Shown in pieces: positions 1-8,320 of a stretch of 64,000 nt of DNA. The stretch spans positions 1,302,001 through 1,366,000 of the forward strand of contig NZ_CP033367.1 in assembly GCF_013170845.1 (NCBI RefSeq). The letters are read 5' to 3'. Each line of letters begins with the position of its first letter. Position 1 is the stretch's first letter. The notes below the pieces were generated by a model. The model had not been told where the DNA came from and made no database searches. It saw only the letters and a program-made list of their open reading frames with translations. Made by a program: the position numbers and the translations under genes. The DNA is from Mesorhizobium loti R88b. GTDB taxonomy: Bacteria; Pseudomonadota; Alphaproteobacteria; Rhizobiales; Rhizobiaceae.

Positions 1-117
1 GCCGCGCCGGAAGAAGGCCAGCGCCAGCACCAGCACGCACGGCACCACCATCAGCGCGGTCAGCCAGACCAGCGCCGGGGCCATCAACAGGGAGGAGCGG
101 GAGGGTTGGTGCTTCAC
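1..117 (-). CDS. ABC transporter permease, PotB-like, N-terminal fragment
   Basis: Only the first 39 codons are in the window; the gene continues past the left edge. They encode a short polar N-terminus (KHQPSRSS) and then a hydrophobic helix ending in FFRRG, as at the start of an inner-membrane permease. The start is taken as the GTG at 117 because AGAGGGGGG lies six bases upstream; an in-frame ATG at 84 has no comparable site. It lies downstream of, and on the same strand as, the PotD-like binding protein gene, so it is probably the first permease of that polyamine-type transporter. The family call rests mainly on this context. Confidence 0.55.
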   Translation of the reverse strand, partial: MKHQPSRSSLLMAPALVWLTALMVVPCVLVLALAFFRRG

Positions 118-122
118 GAAGT

Positions 123-278
123 ACCCCCCTCTGCCCTGCCGGGCATCTCCCCCTCAAGGGGGGAGATTAGCAGCCTTGGCGTTGCGCTCATCCTCAGGCA
201 TTGGAGGTTAGCGCAAGCGACGCCACAGCCAATCTCCCCCCTTGAGGGGGAGATGGCCGGCAGGCCAGAGGGGGGCGA
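123..278. repeat. Palindromic intergenic repeat, RIME-like
   Basis: Two long imperfect inverted arms (about 123-172 and 225-278) share CCCCCTCT, a GCCTGCCGG-like stretch and CATCTCCCCCTCAAGG followed by GGGGAGATT. Each arm carries its own small hairpin (CTCCCCCTCAAGGGGGGAG type), and the middle has a further inverted pair (TGGCGT / ACGCCA). The architecture resembles the mosaic palindromic elements (RIMEs) described in rhizobia. It sits between the binding-protein gene and the permease gene of one transport operon. Confidence 0.75.
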
Positions 279-322
279 CACGGAACGCAAGCTTGCTTCC
301 AGGATGCTGTTGGGGCTTGCGC

Positions 323-1387
323 TTACTGCGCGGCCTTGATCTCGCTGACGATCTTGGAATAGTCGCGCTGGGCTTCGCCGACGTCGCGCAGCTGCTCAAA
401 CTTGACGAGGTCGGCCACCGGCATCGCCATGTTGGGGAATTTTACCAGGAAATCGGCTGGCAGGCTTTCCATGGCCGGCTTGTTCGGCACTTTGTAGTCG
501 ATGTTCTGCGCAGCCCAGGCGTGGTTCTTGGCGTCGAGCATGAAGTTGATGAACTTGAAGGCGTCGTCCTTGTGCTCGGATGCCTTCATCACCACCATCG
601 TGTCGACCCAAAGGTCCGAACCTTCCTTCGGAATGACGTATTTGATCTCCGGCTTTTCGGAGATGCCGTAGTTGCACCAGCCATCCCAGGCCTGCACCAT
701 CAGCGCCTCGCCGGAAACGAGCTTGGAATAGAAGGTGGTGTCGTCATAAGCGAGCAAGGTCTTCTTGGCCGAGATTAAGAGGTTCTTGACCTCGGCCATC
801 TTGGCCGGGTCGGTCTCGTTGACCGAAAAGCCCTTGTCGAGCTGGCCGGCGGCAAGCAGCCAGCGGTCAGTCGCCAGCATGGTGGTCTTGCCTTTGAGCG
901 CATCGGAAGGAGCAAGCAGGTCGCTCCAGCTCGTCGGTGCGACCTTCACCAGGTCCGAACGGTAGCAAAGGCCTGTAGTGCCCCAGGTGTAAGGTACGGA
1001 GAAATTGTTGCCGACATCGTGCGGCAACTTGGTCGCCTCCGGGTAGAGGTTGGCGAGGTTGGGAATCTTGGCGTGGTCCATCGGCTCCGTCAGGCCGAGC
1101 TTGTTCAGCACTTCGGCGAAGGGCGAGGAGACGAAGACCACGTCATAACCCTTGCCGCCGGCGGCGATCAGCTTGCCCATGATCTCTTCATTGGTGGCGT
1201 GTACCACCACCTCGCCGGAAACGCCGGTCGCGGCCTTGAAGGCGGCCATGGCGTCGGGCGCCATGTAGCCATCCCAGTTGGAGATGACGAGGTCGGCGGC
1301 GCCAGCCGGCGCTGACAGCGCCAGGGCAAGGCCGAGAGCGATTGAAGAAACCTTGAGCGCACGGCGCCGCGGGCTGGTAGCGGTCAT
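323..1387 (-). CDS. Polyamine-type ABC transporter substrate-binding protein (PotD/PotF-like)
   Basis: A 354-residue periplasmic solute-binding protein of extracellular family 1. Residues 1-30 form a signal peptide (RRR, hydrophobic core, SAPAGAA), and the mature part begins DLVISNWDGYM, the usual opening of spermidine/putrescine-binding proteins. The start at 1387 is preferred over an upstream in-frame codon at 1444 because GGGAG lies six bases before it and the signal peptide then begins correctly. A permease fragment follows after a palindromic repeat. Divergent genes encode a GntR-type regulator, a glutamine-synthetase-like ligase and an amine oxidase, which supports a polyamine or related amine as substrate. 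The exact ligand cannot be read from the sequence. Confidence 0.88.
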   Translation of the reverse strand: MTATSPRRRALKVSSIALGLALALSAPAGAADLVISNWDGYMAPDAMAAFKAATGVSGEVVVHATNEEIMGKLIAAGGKGYDVVFVSSPFAEVLNKLGLTEPMDHAKIPNLANLYPEATKLPHDVGNNFSVPYTWGTTGLCYRSDLVKVAPTSWSDLLAPSDALKGKTTMLATDRWLLAAGQLDKGFSVNETDPAKMAEVKNLLISAKKTLLAYDDTTFYSKLVSGEALMVQAWDGWCNYGISEKPEIKYVIPKEGSDLWVDTMVVMKASEHKDDAFKFINFMLDAKNHAWAAQNIDYKVPNKPAMESLPADFLVKFPNMAMPVADLVKFEQLRDVGEAQRDYSKIVSEIKAAQ

Positions 1388-1579
1388 GGCAGACTCCCAT
1401 TTCGGTTGATCGTCGAATTCTGTGCTGGACCCGGCGCGGCCCATGCCGCAGCTGCGATCCTGTTCCCTCGGTCTTTTTCTAGCCGATTGCGCAGACAGTA
1501 CTATTGCAGAAAAAAGTACGTCAATCCATAATCTGTCAATCGACCGAGGAATCTGGCCGATTGCGCTCGTGCCGGAGAT

Positions 1580-1599
1580 CGGTCAAACCAATACGGTCA
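1580..1599. promoter_or_regulatory. Candidate regulator site: two CGGTCA direct repeats
   Basis: CGGTCA occurs at 1580-1585 and 1594-1599 in the divergent spacer between the binding-protein gene and the GntR-type gene, one helical turn plus a few bases apart and just upstream of the regulator's start. The position suits autoregulation, but two 6-mers are weak evidence. The spacer also has an AT-rich tract around 1500-1545 suitable for promoters. Confidence 0.22.
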
Positions 1600-1621
1600 T
1601 GTCCGCCACCCGAGACCAGTC

Positions 1622-2560
1622 ATGCAAGCCGCAGCCCGACGACCTCGCACCAACCATCTCGATCTGGCGCAGCGCATCCTCGATGTGGCGCGCCAGCGCG
1701 GCTTCGAGCCCGGCGCCCGGTTGCCCGAGCAGCAGATTGCTTCGCTCTGCAATGTTTCCCGCACGCCGGTCAGGGCAGCGCTCAGCCTGCTCGCCGAACG
1801 GGGCGTCGTGCGCTGGGAGGCCGATACCGGCTATCATTTGGCTGTCGACCTTGCCGTGCAGTCGGCAATTGCCACCGAATTGCCCGCCGCGGAGGAGGAC
1901 GAACTTGCCGAAGCGATCCTGCGCGACCGGTCGGCGCGGCGGCTGGACCAGACGGTGACTGCAGCGGGGCTGATGCGACGGTACGATGCCGACAGAAAGA
2001 CGGTACTAAAAGCTCTTAATAAACTGACGGAAGAGAATCTACTGGACCGCGCGCCCGGCCAGTCCTGGCTTTTCCGCCGTGCGCCTGATGATCCGGAGGC
2101 GCAAGGTGAGAGCTACGAGTTCCGGCTGCTGCTTGAGCCCGCGGCGATCCTGACGCCGGGCTTCCGGCTGGATGGCGCGCGCGCGGCGGCGTTGCGCCAA
2201 GGCATGGACGCGCTGGTGGCGCTGCCGGACGCCGCCTTCGACACGCGCGAGTTCCAGCGGCTGGACATCGATTTCCACGGCATGATCGCAGAGGGTTGCG
2301 CCAACCGCTTCATCACCGATGCACTATCCGATCATCTCAGGCTGCGCCGGCTGCCGGGCATCTACGGCGGTGTCAACGTCTTCCGGCTGCGGCAATCCTT
2401 GCTGGAACACCTGAACATACTCGACCATCTTGAAAGCCGGCAGTATGAGGTGGCGGCCGACCTGCTTCGCATCCACCTGCGGCTCTCCCGCAACCAGCGA
2501 CCGCAAGCGGCCAGCCGTGGGGCTCCCGCACTGTTCGGCATGATCAGCCGGCCGGAATGA
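1622..2560 (+). CDS. GntR-family transcriptional regulator with FCD-like domain and a second winged helix
   Basis: 312 residues. Residues 14-75 are a GntR winged helix (LPEQQIASLCNVSRTPVRAA). About 165-300 looks like the all-helical ligand-binding FCD domain (EFRLLLEP, DIDFHGMIAEG, HLNILDHLES). Between them, residues 95-152 look like another winged helix (AEAILRDR, DRKTVLKALNKLTEENLL, GQSWLFRR), which explains why the protein is longer than the usual 220-250 residues. It starts the run of glycosyltransferase, ligase and oxidase genes and is divergent from the polyamine-binding-protein gene, so it probably controls both sides. The start ATG at 1622 has only a weak ribosome site. Confidence 0.85.
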   Translation: MQAAARRPRTNHLDLAQRILDVARQRGFEPGARLPEQQIASLCNVSRTPVRAALSLLAERGVVRWEADTGYHLAVDLAVQSAIATELPAAEEDELAEAILRDRSARRLDQTVTAAGLMRRYDADRKTVLKALNKLTEENLLDRAPGQSWLFRRAPDDPEAQGESYEFRLLLEPAAILTPGFRLDGARAAALRQGMDALVALPDAAFDTREFQRLDIDFHGMIAEGCANRFITDALSDHLRLRRLPGIYGGVNVFRLRQSLLEHLNILDHLESRQYEVAADLLRIHLRLSRNQRPQAASRGAPALFGMISRPE

Positions 2561-2570
2561 AGAGGATTAA

Positions 2571-3854
2571 TTGACGCGCAAAGCCAGCCCGACCATCGCG
2601 CTGTTTCCCGAAGCAAGCTTCGGTGCGGCGTTGAATTGCGTCGGCATCGCGCAGGCCTTGCGTGCCAAGGGCGCCCGGCCCGTCTTTATCTGCCATGCCG
2701 GCTTCTCCGGCGTTTTTGCCGACTATGGGTTCCAGGAATACCAGCTACCGACCGATGAGCCGCTGAGCGACAGCGAGCGCCAGAGCTACTGGCAGGCCTT
2801 CGTGCGCCGCCACCTGCCGCATTTCAGGCTGAGCCCGATCGACCAGCTGGAGACCTATGTCGCGCCGACCTGGCAAGCGATCGTCGACACGGCGGTCAAC
2901 GCAGAGGCGCCGCTACGCCAATTGCTGGCGCGGCTGAAGCCCGACGCGGTGGTGCTCGACAATGTCATCATGTTCCCGGCGATCGCAACGGCCGGCTGCC
3001 CCTGGGTGCGTGTCGTCTCCTGTGCCGAGACGGAGCTGCCTGACGCCGAAGTGCCGCCCTATCTGTCCGGCCTTGGTGCCGACGACCCGCAACGTGCGGC
3101 ATTCGAGGCGCGCTATCTCTCGGCCTCGGCGCCGGCGCATGACCGCTTCAACCGTTTTCGCGCGGATGCCGGCCTGGCGCCATTGCCCAAGGGCCTGTTC
3201 CTGGAAAGCTCGCCCGATCTCAATCTGCTGCTGACGCCGGCCATCGTGCGGCGCGAGCGGGCCGCGCCGCTCGACCCGGATCGCTTCGTCTATCTCGAAG
3301 GCTGCGTGCGGTCGGAAGGGCCGTTCGAGGTGCCGGTGTTTCCGCGCAATGGCGGGCCGCTGGTCTATGTCGCCTTCGGCAGTCTCGGCGCCATGGATGT
3401 CGGGTTGATCGAGCGCATGCTTGCCGTGTTCGACAGATTGCCGGCGCGCTTCATCGTCAATGTCGGCGGCCTGCGCGATGCCTACCGCGCAGTGCCGGAC
3501 AATGTCTATCTCGACGCCTGGTTTCCGCAGCCGTCCGTGGTGGCGAAGTCCGACCTGTTCATCCATCACGGCGGCAACAACAGTTTTTGCGAGGCGCTGC
3601 GTTTCGGCGTGCCGTCGCTGATCATGCCCTATTGCTGGGACGGACACGACAATGCGCGCCGTGCCGAAGAGACCGGCACCGGCGACCATATCGGCCGGGA
3701 TGCCTGGACCGAAGGAGTATTGGAGAGAGCCATTCTCGGCCTGCTGGCCGACGACGCCATGCGTGCCCGCCTGAGGGACAATGCAGCCCGGATGGCGCTG
3801 CAGCCCGGAACAGACGTGGCCGCGCAAGCCATACTCTCTCTGATACGGACTTGA
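2571..3854 (+). CDS. Glycosyltransferase, MGT/UGT (GT1) family
   Basis: 427 residues. The C-terminal half has the GT1 nucleotide-sugar site: YVAFGSLGAMD, then DAWFPQP and HHGGNNSFCEALRFGVP at about 325-345, followed by MPYCWDGHDNARR. The N-terminal half (IALFPEASFGAALN) is the acceptor domain. It starts at TTG 2571, ten bases after the regulator's stop, with AGAGGA four bases upstream. Such enzymes glycosylate small molecules or macrolides. Here it sits inside an operon for polyamine-type metabolism, only five bases before the ligase gene, so its acceptor may be an amine conjugate; that is inference from position only. Confidence 0.85.
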   Translation: MTRKASPTIALFPEASFGAALNCVGIAQALRAKGARPVFICHAGFSGVFADYGFQEYQLPTDEPLSDSERQSYWQAFVRRHLPHFRLSPIDQLETYVAPTWQAIVDTAVNAEAPLRQLLARLKPDAVVLDNVIMFPAIATAGCPWVRVVSCAETELPDAEVPPYLSGLGADDPQRAAFEARYLSASAPAHDRFNRFRADAGLAPLPKGLFLESSPDLNLLLTPAIVRRERAAPLDPDRFVYLEGCVRSEGPFEVPVFPRNGGPLVYVAFGSLGAMDVGLIERMLAVFDRLPARFIVNVGGLRDAYRAVPDNVYLDAWFPQPSVVAKSDLFIHHGGNNSFCEALRFGVPSLIMPYCWDGHDNARRAEETGTGDHIGRDAWTEGVLERAILGLLADDAMRARLRDNAARMALQPGTDVAAQAILSLIRT

Positions 3855-3859
3855 ACGAA

Positions 3860-5239
3860 ATGCCTGACAAACACACGAATAAAGCTGCGATCTCCAACGA
3901 TCCCAAGGCCTGGCTGACGCAGCACGGCATCAATGAAGTCGAGTGCCTGGTGCCCGACATGAACGGCGTGCTCCGCGGCAAGGCGCTGCCGACGGCCAAA
4001 TTCCTCAAGGCGCTCGAAGACCGCGCGCTCTATCTGCCGAGCAGCGCCTTCCTGGTCAGCATCGACGGCCGCTATACCGGCTCGATAGACGAGGGTTTTG
4101 CCTATTCGGATCCGGACATGCGCATGGTGCCTGATGTCTCGACGCTCTGCCTGGCGCCGGGTGCCGGGGCAGGCAAGGCCTATGTCTTCGCCGACGCCTT
4201 CCACATGGATGGCAGGCCATGGATGACCTCGCCGCGCCATGTGCTGCGGGCCGTGCTCGATCTCTACCGCCAGCGCGGCTGGCGGGCCGTGGTGGCGCCG
4301 GAACTTGAATTCTATCTCACCGCGCCCAACCCCGATCCCGACAAACCGCTAACCGCCCCGGTCGGCGGCAATGGCCGGGCCGAGGGCGTGCAGCATCCCT
4401 ATGACATGGCGGCGCTCGAGGAGTTCGAGCCGGTTATCCGGCGCGTCTATGACTATGCCGCCGCCGCCGGGCTGCCGCTCGACACGCTGATCCATGAATC
4501 GGGCACGGCGCAGCTGGAGATCAATCTGCTGCATGGCGACGCGCTGCCGCTTGCCGACCAGGTGCTGCTGTTCAAGCGGCTGACGCGCCAGGCCGCACAG
4601 CAATGCGGCATGCATGCCACCTTCATGGCCAAGCCGATCGCGGCGCAGGCCGGCAGCTCGATGCATCTGCACATGTCTGTTGTCGATGAGAAGACTGGCA
4701 ATGCGCTGTTTGCCACCGCTGACGACGCCGACACCGAGATGTTCGGTCATTTCATCGGCGGCCTGCAGAAATATGTGCCGGAAATCATGCCGCTGTTTGC
4801 GCCCAACGTGAACTCGTTCCGCCGCATAAGGCCGAACCACAGCGCGCCGGCCAACATCGAATGGTCGCATGACAATCGTTCTTGTGGTTTGCGCGTGCCG
4901 GCAGGGGGACGCGCGGCGCGGCGGGTGGAGAACCGCCTACCGGGCGCCGATTGCAATCCCTACCTGGCGATCGCCGGTTCGCTGCTCGCCGGCTATCTCG
5001 GCGTCGAACAGAAACTGGCACGCTCGGCCGAAGCCACGGGCAATGCCTACAAGATCAAGAGCACGCTGCCGAAGACCCTGGAGGAGGCGCTGGATCGTTT
5101 CACCGCTTGCGACCCGGTGCGAAAACTGCTCGGCGAGGACTTCTTCCAGACCTATCTGCGCGTCAAGAGCGTCGAGCTCGACCTGTTCCAGAGCGTGGTA
5201 ACGAGCTGGGAACGCGACCATTTGCTGCTGAAGGTGTGA
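3860..5239 (+). CDS. Glutamine synthetase family ligase (gamma-glutamylpolyamine synthetase-like)
   Basis: 459 residues. It has the glutamine synthetase fold: an N-terminal beta-grasp domain with PDMNGVLRGK, then the catalytic domain with APELEFYL (about 146), HESGTAQLEIN (about 211), AGSSMHLHMS (about 264), NRSCGLRVP (about 340) and NRLPGADCNPYLA (about 357), which hold the metal- and ATP-binding residues. The start ATG at 3860 follows the glycosyltransferase stop by five bases; a longer reading frame upstream overlaps that gene and is rejected. Neighbouring amine oxidase and polyamine-binding protein suggest a PuuA-like role: ATP-dependent joining of glutamate to an amine so that it can be oxidised. 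The substrate itself is inferred. Confidence 0.87.
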   Translation: MPDKHTNKAAISNDPKAWLTQHGINEVECLVPDMNGVLRGKALPTAKFLKALEDRALYLPSSAFLVSIDGRYTGSIDEGFAYSDPDMRMVPDVSTLCLAPGAGAGKAYVFADAFHMDGRPWMTSPRHVLRAVLDLYRQRGWRAVVAPELEFYLTAPNPDPDKPLTAPVGGNGRAEGVQHPYDMAALEEFEPVIRRVYDYAAAAGLPLDTLIHESGTAQLEINLLHGDALPLADQVLLFKRLTRQAAQQCGMHATFMAKPIAAQAGSSMHLHMSVVDEKTGNALFATADDADTEMFGHFIGGLQKYVPEIMPLFAPNVNSFRRIRPNHSAPANIEWSHDNRSCGLRVPAGGRAARRVENRLPGADCNPYLAIAGSLLAGYLGVEQKLARSAEATGNAYKIKSTLPKTLEEALDRFTACDPVRKLLGEDFFQTYLRVKSVELDLFQSVVTSWERDHLLLKV

Positions 5240-5241
5240 TC

Positions 5242-6540
5242 ATGACATCTTCAACGGGTTTCAATTCCGGTCTCGATATCGGCAAATCCTACTATGTCGC
5301 CACCGCCAATACGGCTCCGGACCATCCGGCGCTGGTCGGCGATGTCGACGCCGACCTTGTCGTCGTTGGTGGCGGCTGCACCGGCCTGTCGGCCGCCCTT
5401 CATGCCGCCGAGCGCGGCCTGAAGGTGGTGCTGCTCGAAGGTGGCAAGATCGGCTGGGGGGCCTCGGGCCGCAATGGTGGCCAGATGATCCCCGGCCTGC
5501 GCAAGGGAGCCAAAGGCCTGGTCAAGCTCTACGGGCCCGAACGGGCGAAGGTGCTGTTCGACCTTGCCTTCGAGGCGCGCGCACTGGTGCTCGACATCAT
5601 CGAGCGCCATGCCATTGATTGCGATCTCAGACAGACCGGGCATCTGGTCGGCGCAGTCAATGGCTCCGACCTCAAGGATTTGGAAGACGAAGCAAAGTGC
5701 CTCGAAAGCGTGATGAAATTCCGCGATGTCGAAATCCTGTCGGCGGCGGACGCGCGGGCCAAGGTCGACACCCCCTATCACGGCGCGATGTATGAGCCGC
5801 TTGGCGGCCATATGCATCCGCTGAACTACACGCTCGGGCTTGCCCGCGCGGCCGTGGCCGCCGGCGTCGTCATCCACGAGAATTCGGTGGCGGTGAAACT
5901 GGAGCGGGAGCCTTCGATCCGGGTCTCGACGTCGAAGGGTTCGGTCAAGGCCAAGCATGTCGTCTTGGCCGGTGATGCGCTGCTCAATGGGCTGGAGCCG
6001 CGCGTCAACAGCCGCATCATGCCGGTCGGCAACTACATCGTCGCCACCGAGCCGCTGGAGGGCAAACGCAACGTCATCCCGGCCAATGTCGCGGTGTCGG
6101 ACACACGCTTCGTCGTCAACTATTATCGCATGTCGGCGGATGGCCGGCTGCTGTTCGGCGGCGGCGAGCGCTACACGCCGTCACCGCCGGCCGACATTGC
6201 CGGCTTCGTGCGGCCGCACATGGAAGCGACCTTTCCACAGCTCAAGGGCTGCCGCATCGATCATGCCTGGGGCGGCCTGGTGTCGGTGACGACGTCGCGG
6301 CTGCCGCATGTCGGGCACTATGGCGAGGTCTATTTCGCGCATGGCTATTCCGGCAAGGGCGTCATCCTGTCGACGCTGTCTGGCAAGCTGCTGGCGGAGG
6401 CGATCACTGGCGATGCGTCACGGCTCGACCTCTTCTCGACGCTGACGCCGATGCCGTTTCCCGGTGGAACGGCGCTGCGTGGTCCGCTCTACGTGCTGGG
6501 CATGCTTTGGTACGCGATGCGGGATCGCATCAAGCATTGA
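5242..6540 (+). CDS. FAD-dependent amine oxidoreductase, PuuB/OrdL-like (DAO family)
   Basis: 432 residues. The FAD-binding Rossmann motif GGGCTGLSAALHAAERG is near residue 41 and is followed by the conserved WGASGRNGGQ at about 70; the C-terminal part has GGLVSVTTSRLP and GYSGKGV typical of D-amino-acid-oxidase-type enzymes. ATG 5242 lies two bases after the ligase stop, so the two are surely co-translated. In the Puu pathway the partner of a gamma-glutamylamine ligase is an oxidase that converts the conjugate to an aldehyde, ammonia and hydrogen peroxide; this enzyme fits that step. Convergent with pcaR, only seven bases apart. Confidence 0.88.
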   Translation: MTSSTGFNSGLDIGKSYYVATANTAPDHPALVGDVDADLVVVGGGCTGLSAALHAAERGLKVVLLEGGKIGWGASGRNGGQMIPGLRKGAKGLVKLYGPERAKVLFDLAFEARALVLDIIERHAIDCDLRQTGHLVGAVNGSDLKDLEDEAKCLESVMKFRDVEILSAADARAKVDTPYHGAMYEPLGGHMHPLNYTLGLARAAVAAGVVIHENSVAVKLEREPSIRVSTSKGSVKAKHVVLAGDALLNGLEPRVNSRIMPVGNYIVATEPLEGKRNVIPANVAVSDTRFVVNYYRMSADGRLLFGGGERYTPSPPADIAGFVRPHMEATFPQLKGCRIDHAWGGLVSVTTSRLPHVGHYGEVYFAHGYSGKGVILSTLSGKLLAEAITGDASRLDLFSTLTPMPFPGGTALRGPLYVLGMLWYAMRDRIKH

Positions 6541-6547
6541 GGTCGAC

Positions 6548-7318
6548 CTAAACCACGAAAAAATCCTCGATGCGCTGCCTGGCCTCAAGCAGCGCCGGCA
6601 GGATTTCCCGCTCCATCTCCGCGACCGAAAACCGCGCCGACTGGGTCGAGACGTTGATTGCCGCGACCGTGCGTTCTGCTCGGTCGCGGATCGGCACGGC
6701 GATGGAACGCAGGCCGAGCTCCAGCTCCTCGTCGACAATGGCGAAGCCCTCCGCCTTGGCCTTGCCGATGGTGCTGGCCAGGAGCTTGATGTCGGTGATC
6801 GTCTTCGGCGTCCGTCTCTCGATGGGCGCCTGGTGCAGAAATTTGTCGAGTTCCCCCGGCGTCAGACCGGCAAGCAGGATGCGACCCATCGAGGTGCAAC
6901 AGGCCGGCAGCCTGGTGCCGACATCAAGCGATACGCTGAGGATGCGGCGGCCGGGAATGCGGGCGACATAGACGACATCGTGGCCCGACAGGATCGCCGC
7001 CGAGCAGGCCTCGTTCAACTGCGTCGCCACCGCGCGCATGATCGGTGCGGCGAAGCTCCACAGCGAGCCGCCACCGAGCCAGGTGCGGGCGACGGTCAGC
7101 AGGCGCGGCGACAGCGAGAACACGCGGCCGTCCTGGGTGGCATAGCCGGTGGCGACAAGCGTCAGCAGGAAGCGGCGGGCGCCGGCGCGGGTCAAGCCGG
7201 CTTCCTCGGCCATCTCGGTCAATGTCATGCCCGAGGAATGACGTGCGAGGATCTCCATGACGGCAAGGCCACGCTCGAGCGAGCCGACATGGTCGCGGGA
7301 AATAGCCTCGTCGTCCAT
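6548..7318 (-). CDS. pcaR: IclR-family transcriptional regulator PcaR
   Basis: 256 residues: an N-terminal winged helix (SLERGLAVMEILAR, LTEMAEEAGLTRAGARRFL, residues about 12-75) and a C-terminal IclR effector domain. The wording GATQDGR/FSLSPRLL-type and the LTRAGARR recognition helix match the PcaR/PcaU/PobR branch. It is divergent from pcaIJF, the genes such proteins regulate in response to beta-ketoadipate, with a perfect 15-bp palindrome in the spacer. ATG 7318 has GGAGA four bases upstream. The gene name is inferred from subfamily and neighbours. Confidence 0.86.
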   Translation of the reverse strand: MDDEAISRDHVGSLERGLAVMEILARHSSGMTLTEMAEEAGLTRAGARRFLLTLVATGYATQDGRVFSLSPRLLTVARTWLGGGSLWSFAAPIMRAVATQLNEACSAAILSGHDVVYVARIPGRRILSVSLDVGTRLPACCTSMGRILLAGLTPGELDKFLHQAPIERRTPKTITDIKLLASTIGKAKAEGFAIVDEELELGLRSIAVPIRDRAERTVAAINVSTQSARFSVAEMEREILPALLEARQRIEDFFVV

Positions 7319-7399
7319 TGGTCTCCTCGGAACGGTATCATTGCCGGGATTGACTTAGCGCCATCCCTCGGCGTAGAAAGTATCGCATATAATACATAT

Positions 7400-7414
7400 G
7401 TTCGCAATGCGAAC
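7400..7414. promoter_or_regulatory. Candidate PcaR operator, perfect 15-bp palindrome
   Basis: GTTCGCAATGCGAAC has two perfect 7-bp arms around one central base. It lies 25 bp before the pcaI start and 81 bp from the pcaR start. As I recall it, the PcaR site known from Pseudomonas putida is also a 15-mer beginning GTTCG, so length, opening bases and position all agree. It follows an AT-rich stretch (TATAATACATATG) that could be a -10 region, which suggests control of polymerase binding. Confidence 0.65.
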
Positions 7415-7438
7415 TTTTCGAATTCCGGAGCCGACGCG

Positions 7439-8320
7439 ATGGTCAAGTTCCTGCCGCTCAAACAGGCCGTTGCTGAGAATTTGAACAATGGCGATTCCGT
7501 TGCCTTCGAGGGCTTCACCCACCTGATCCCGACGGCGGCGGCGCATGAGGCCATCCGCCAGGGGTTTCGCGACCTGACCCTGATCCGCATGACGCCGGAC
7601 CTGATCTACGACCAGATGATCGGCATGGGCATGGCGAAGAAGATCATCTTCTCTTATGTCGGCAATCCCGGCGTCGGCCTGCTGCGGCGCGCGCGAGATG
7701 CCATCGAGAATGGTTTCCCGCGCTCGATCGAGGTCGAGGAACACAGTCACGCCGGCATGGCCAACGCCTATGAGGCGGGCGCGGCCGGGCTGCCCTGCGC
7801 AGTGTTTCGCGGCTATCGTGGTGCCGGCCTTGCGGCGGTCAATCCGAACATCAAGTCGGTCACCTGTCCGTTCACCGGCGAGGTGCTGGCGGCCGTTCCC
7901 TCGATCCGGCCCGATGTCACCTTCATCCATGCGCAGAAGGCCGATAAAAAAGGCAATGTCCTGGTCGAGGGCATCATCGGCATCCAGAAGGAAGCGGTGC
8001 TGGCGGCCAAACGCGCCGTAGTGACGGTCGAGGAAGTGGTCGATAATTTCGATGATCTGCATCCCAACCTGACCGTCCTGCCGCGCTGGACCATCGCGGC
8101 GATATCGGTTGTGCCCGGCGGCTCGCATCCGTCCTATGCGCACGGCTATTACGCGCGCGATAATGCCGCCTATCTGGAATGGGACGAGATCGCCGCCGAC
8201 CGGGAGAAATTCCAGGCGTGGATGCGGGAAAATGTCATCGAGAAGAGCGCCGACGATTTCGCTGGCCGCGTCGAGCATCTGAGGAAGCGGCATGAGCGAG
8301 CTGGGTTTCACCCCCAATGA
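7439..8320 (+). CDS. pcaI: 3-oxoadipate CoA-transferase subunit A
   Basis: 293 residues. Subunit A of the enzyme that moves CoA from succinyl-CoA to beta-ketoadipate in the penultimate step of the protocatechuate branch. The N-terminal part has DSVAFEGFTHLIPTAAAHE with the CoA-transferase family I glycine-rich region. ATG 7439 is chosen because CCGGAG lies eight bases upstream; the longer open frame upstream is antisense to pcaR. Its last 29 bases overlap pcaJ, which fits coupled synthesis of the two subunits. Confidence 0.93.
   Translation: MVKFLPLKQAVAENLNNGDSVAFEGFTHLIPTAAAHEAIRQGFRDLTLIRMTPDLIYDQMIGMGMAKKIIFSYVGNPGVGLLRRARDAIENGFPRSIEVEEHSHAGMANAYEAGAAGLPCAVFRGYRGAGLAAVNPNIKSVTCPFTGEVLAAVPSIRPDVTFIHAQKADKKGNVLVEGIIGIQKEAVLAAKRAVVTVEEVVDNFDDLHPNLTVLPRWTIAAISVVPGGSHPSYAHGYYARDNAAYLEWDEIAADREKFQAWMRENVIEKSADDFAGRVEHLRKRHERAGFHPQ

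Noticed and set aside
123..278. CRISPR array from the repeated palindromic arms
   Set aside because: Only two inverted arms with no direct repeat-spacer periodicity; no cas gene in the window.
6464..7438. N-terminal extension of the pcaI frame
   Set aside because: It lies antisense to pcaR; the protein family begins at 7439, which has a good ribosome site.
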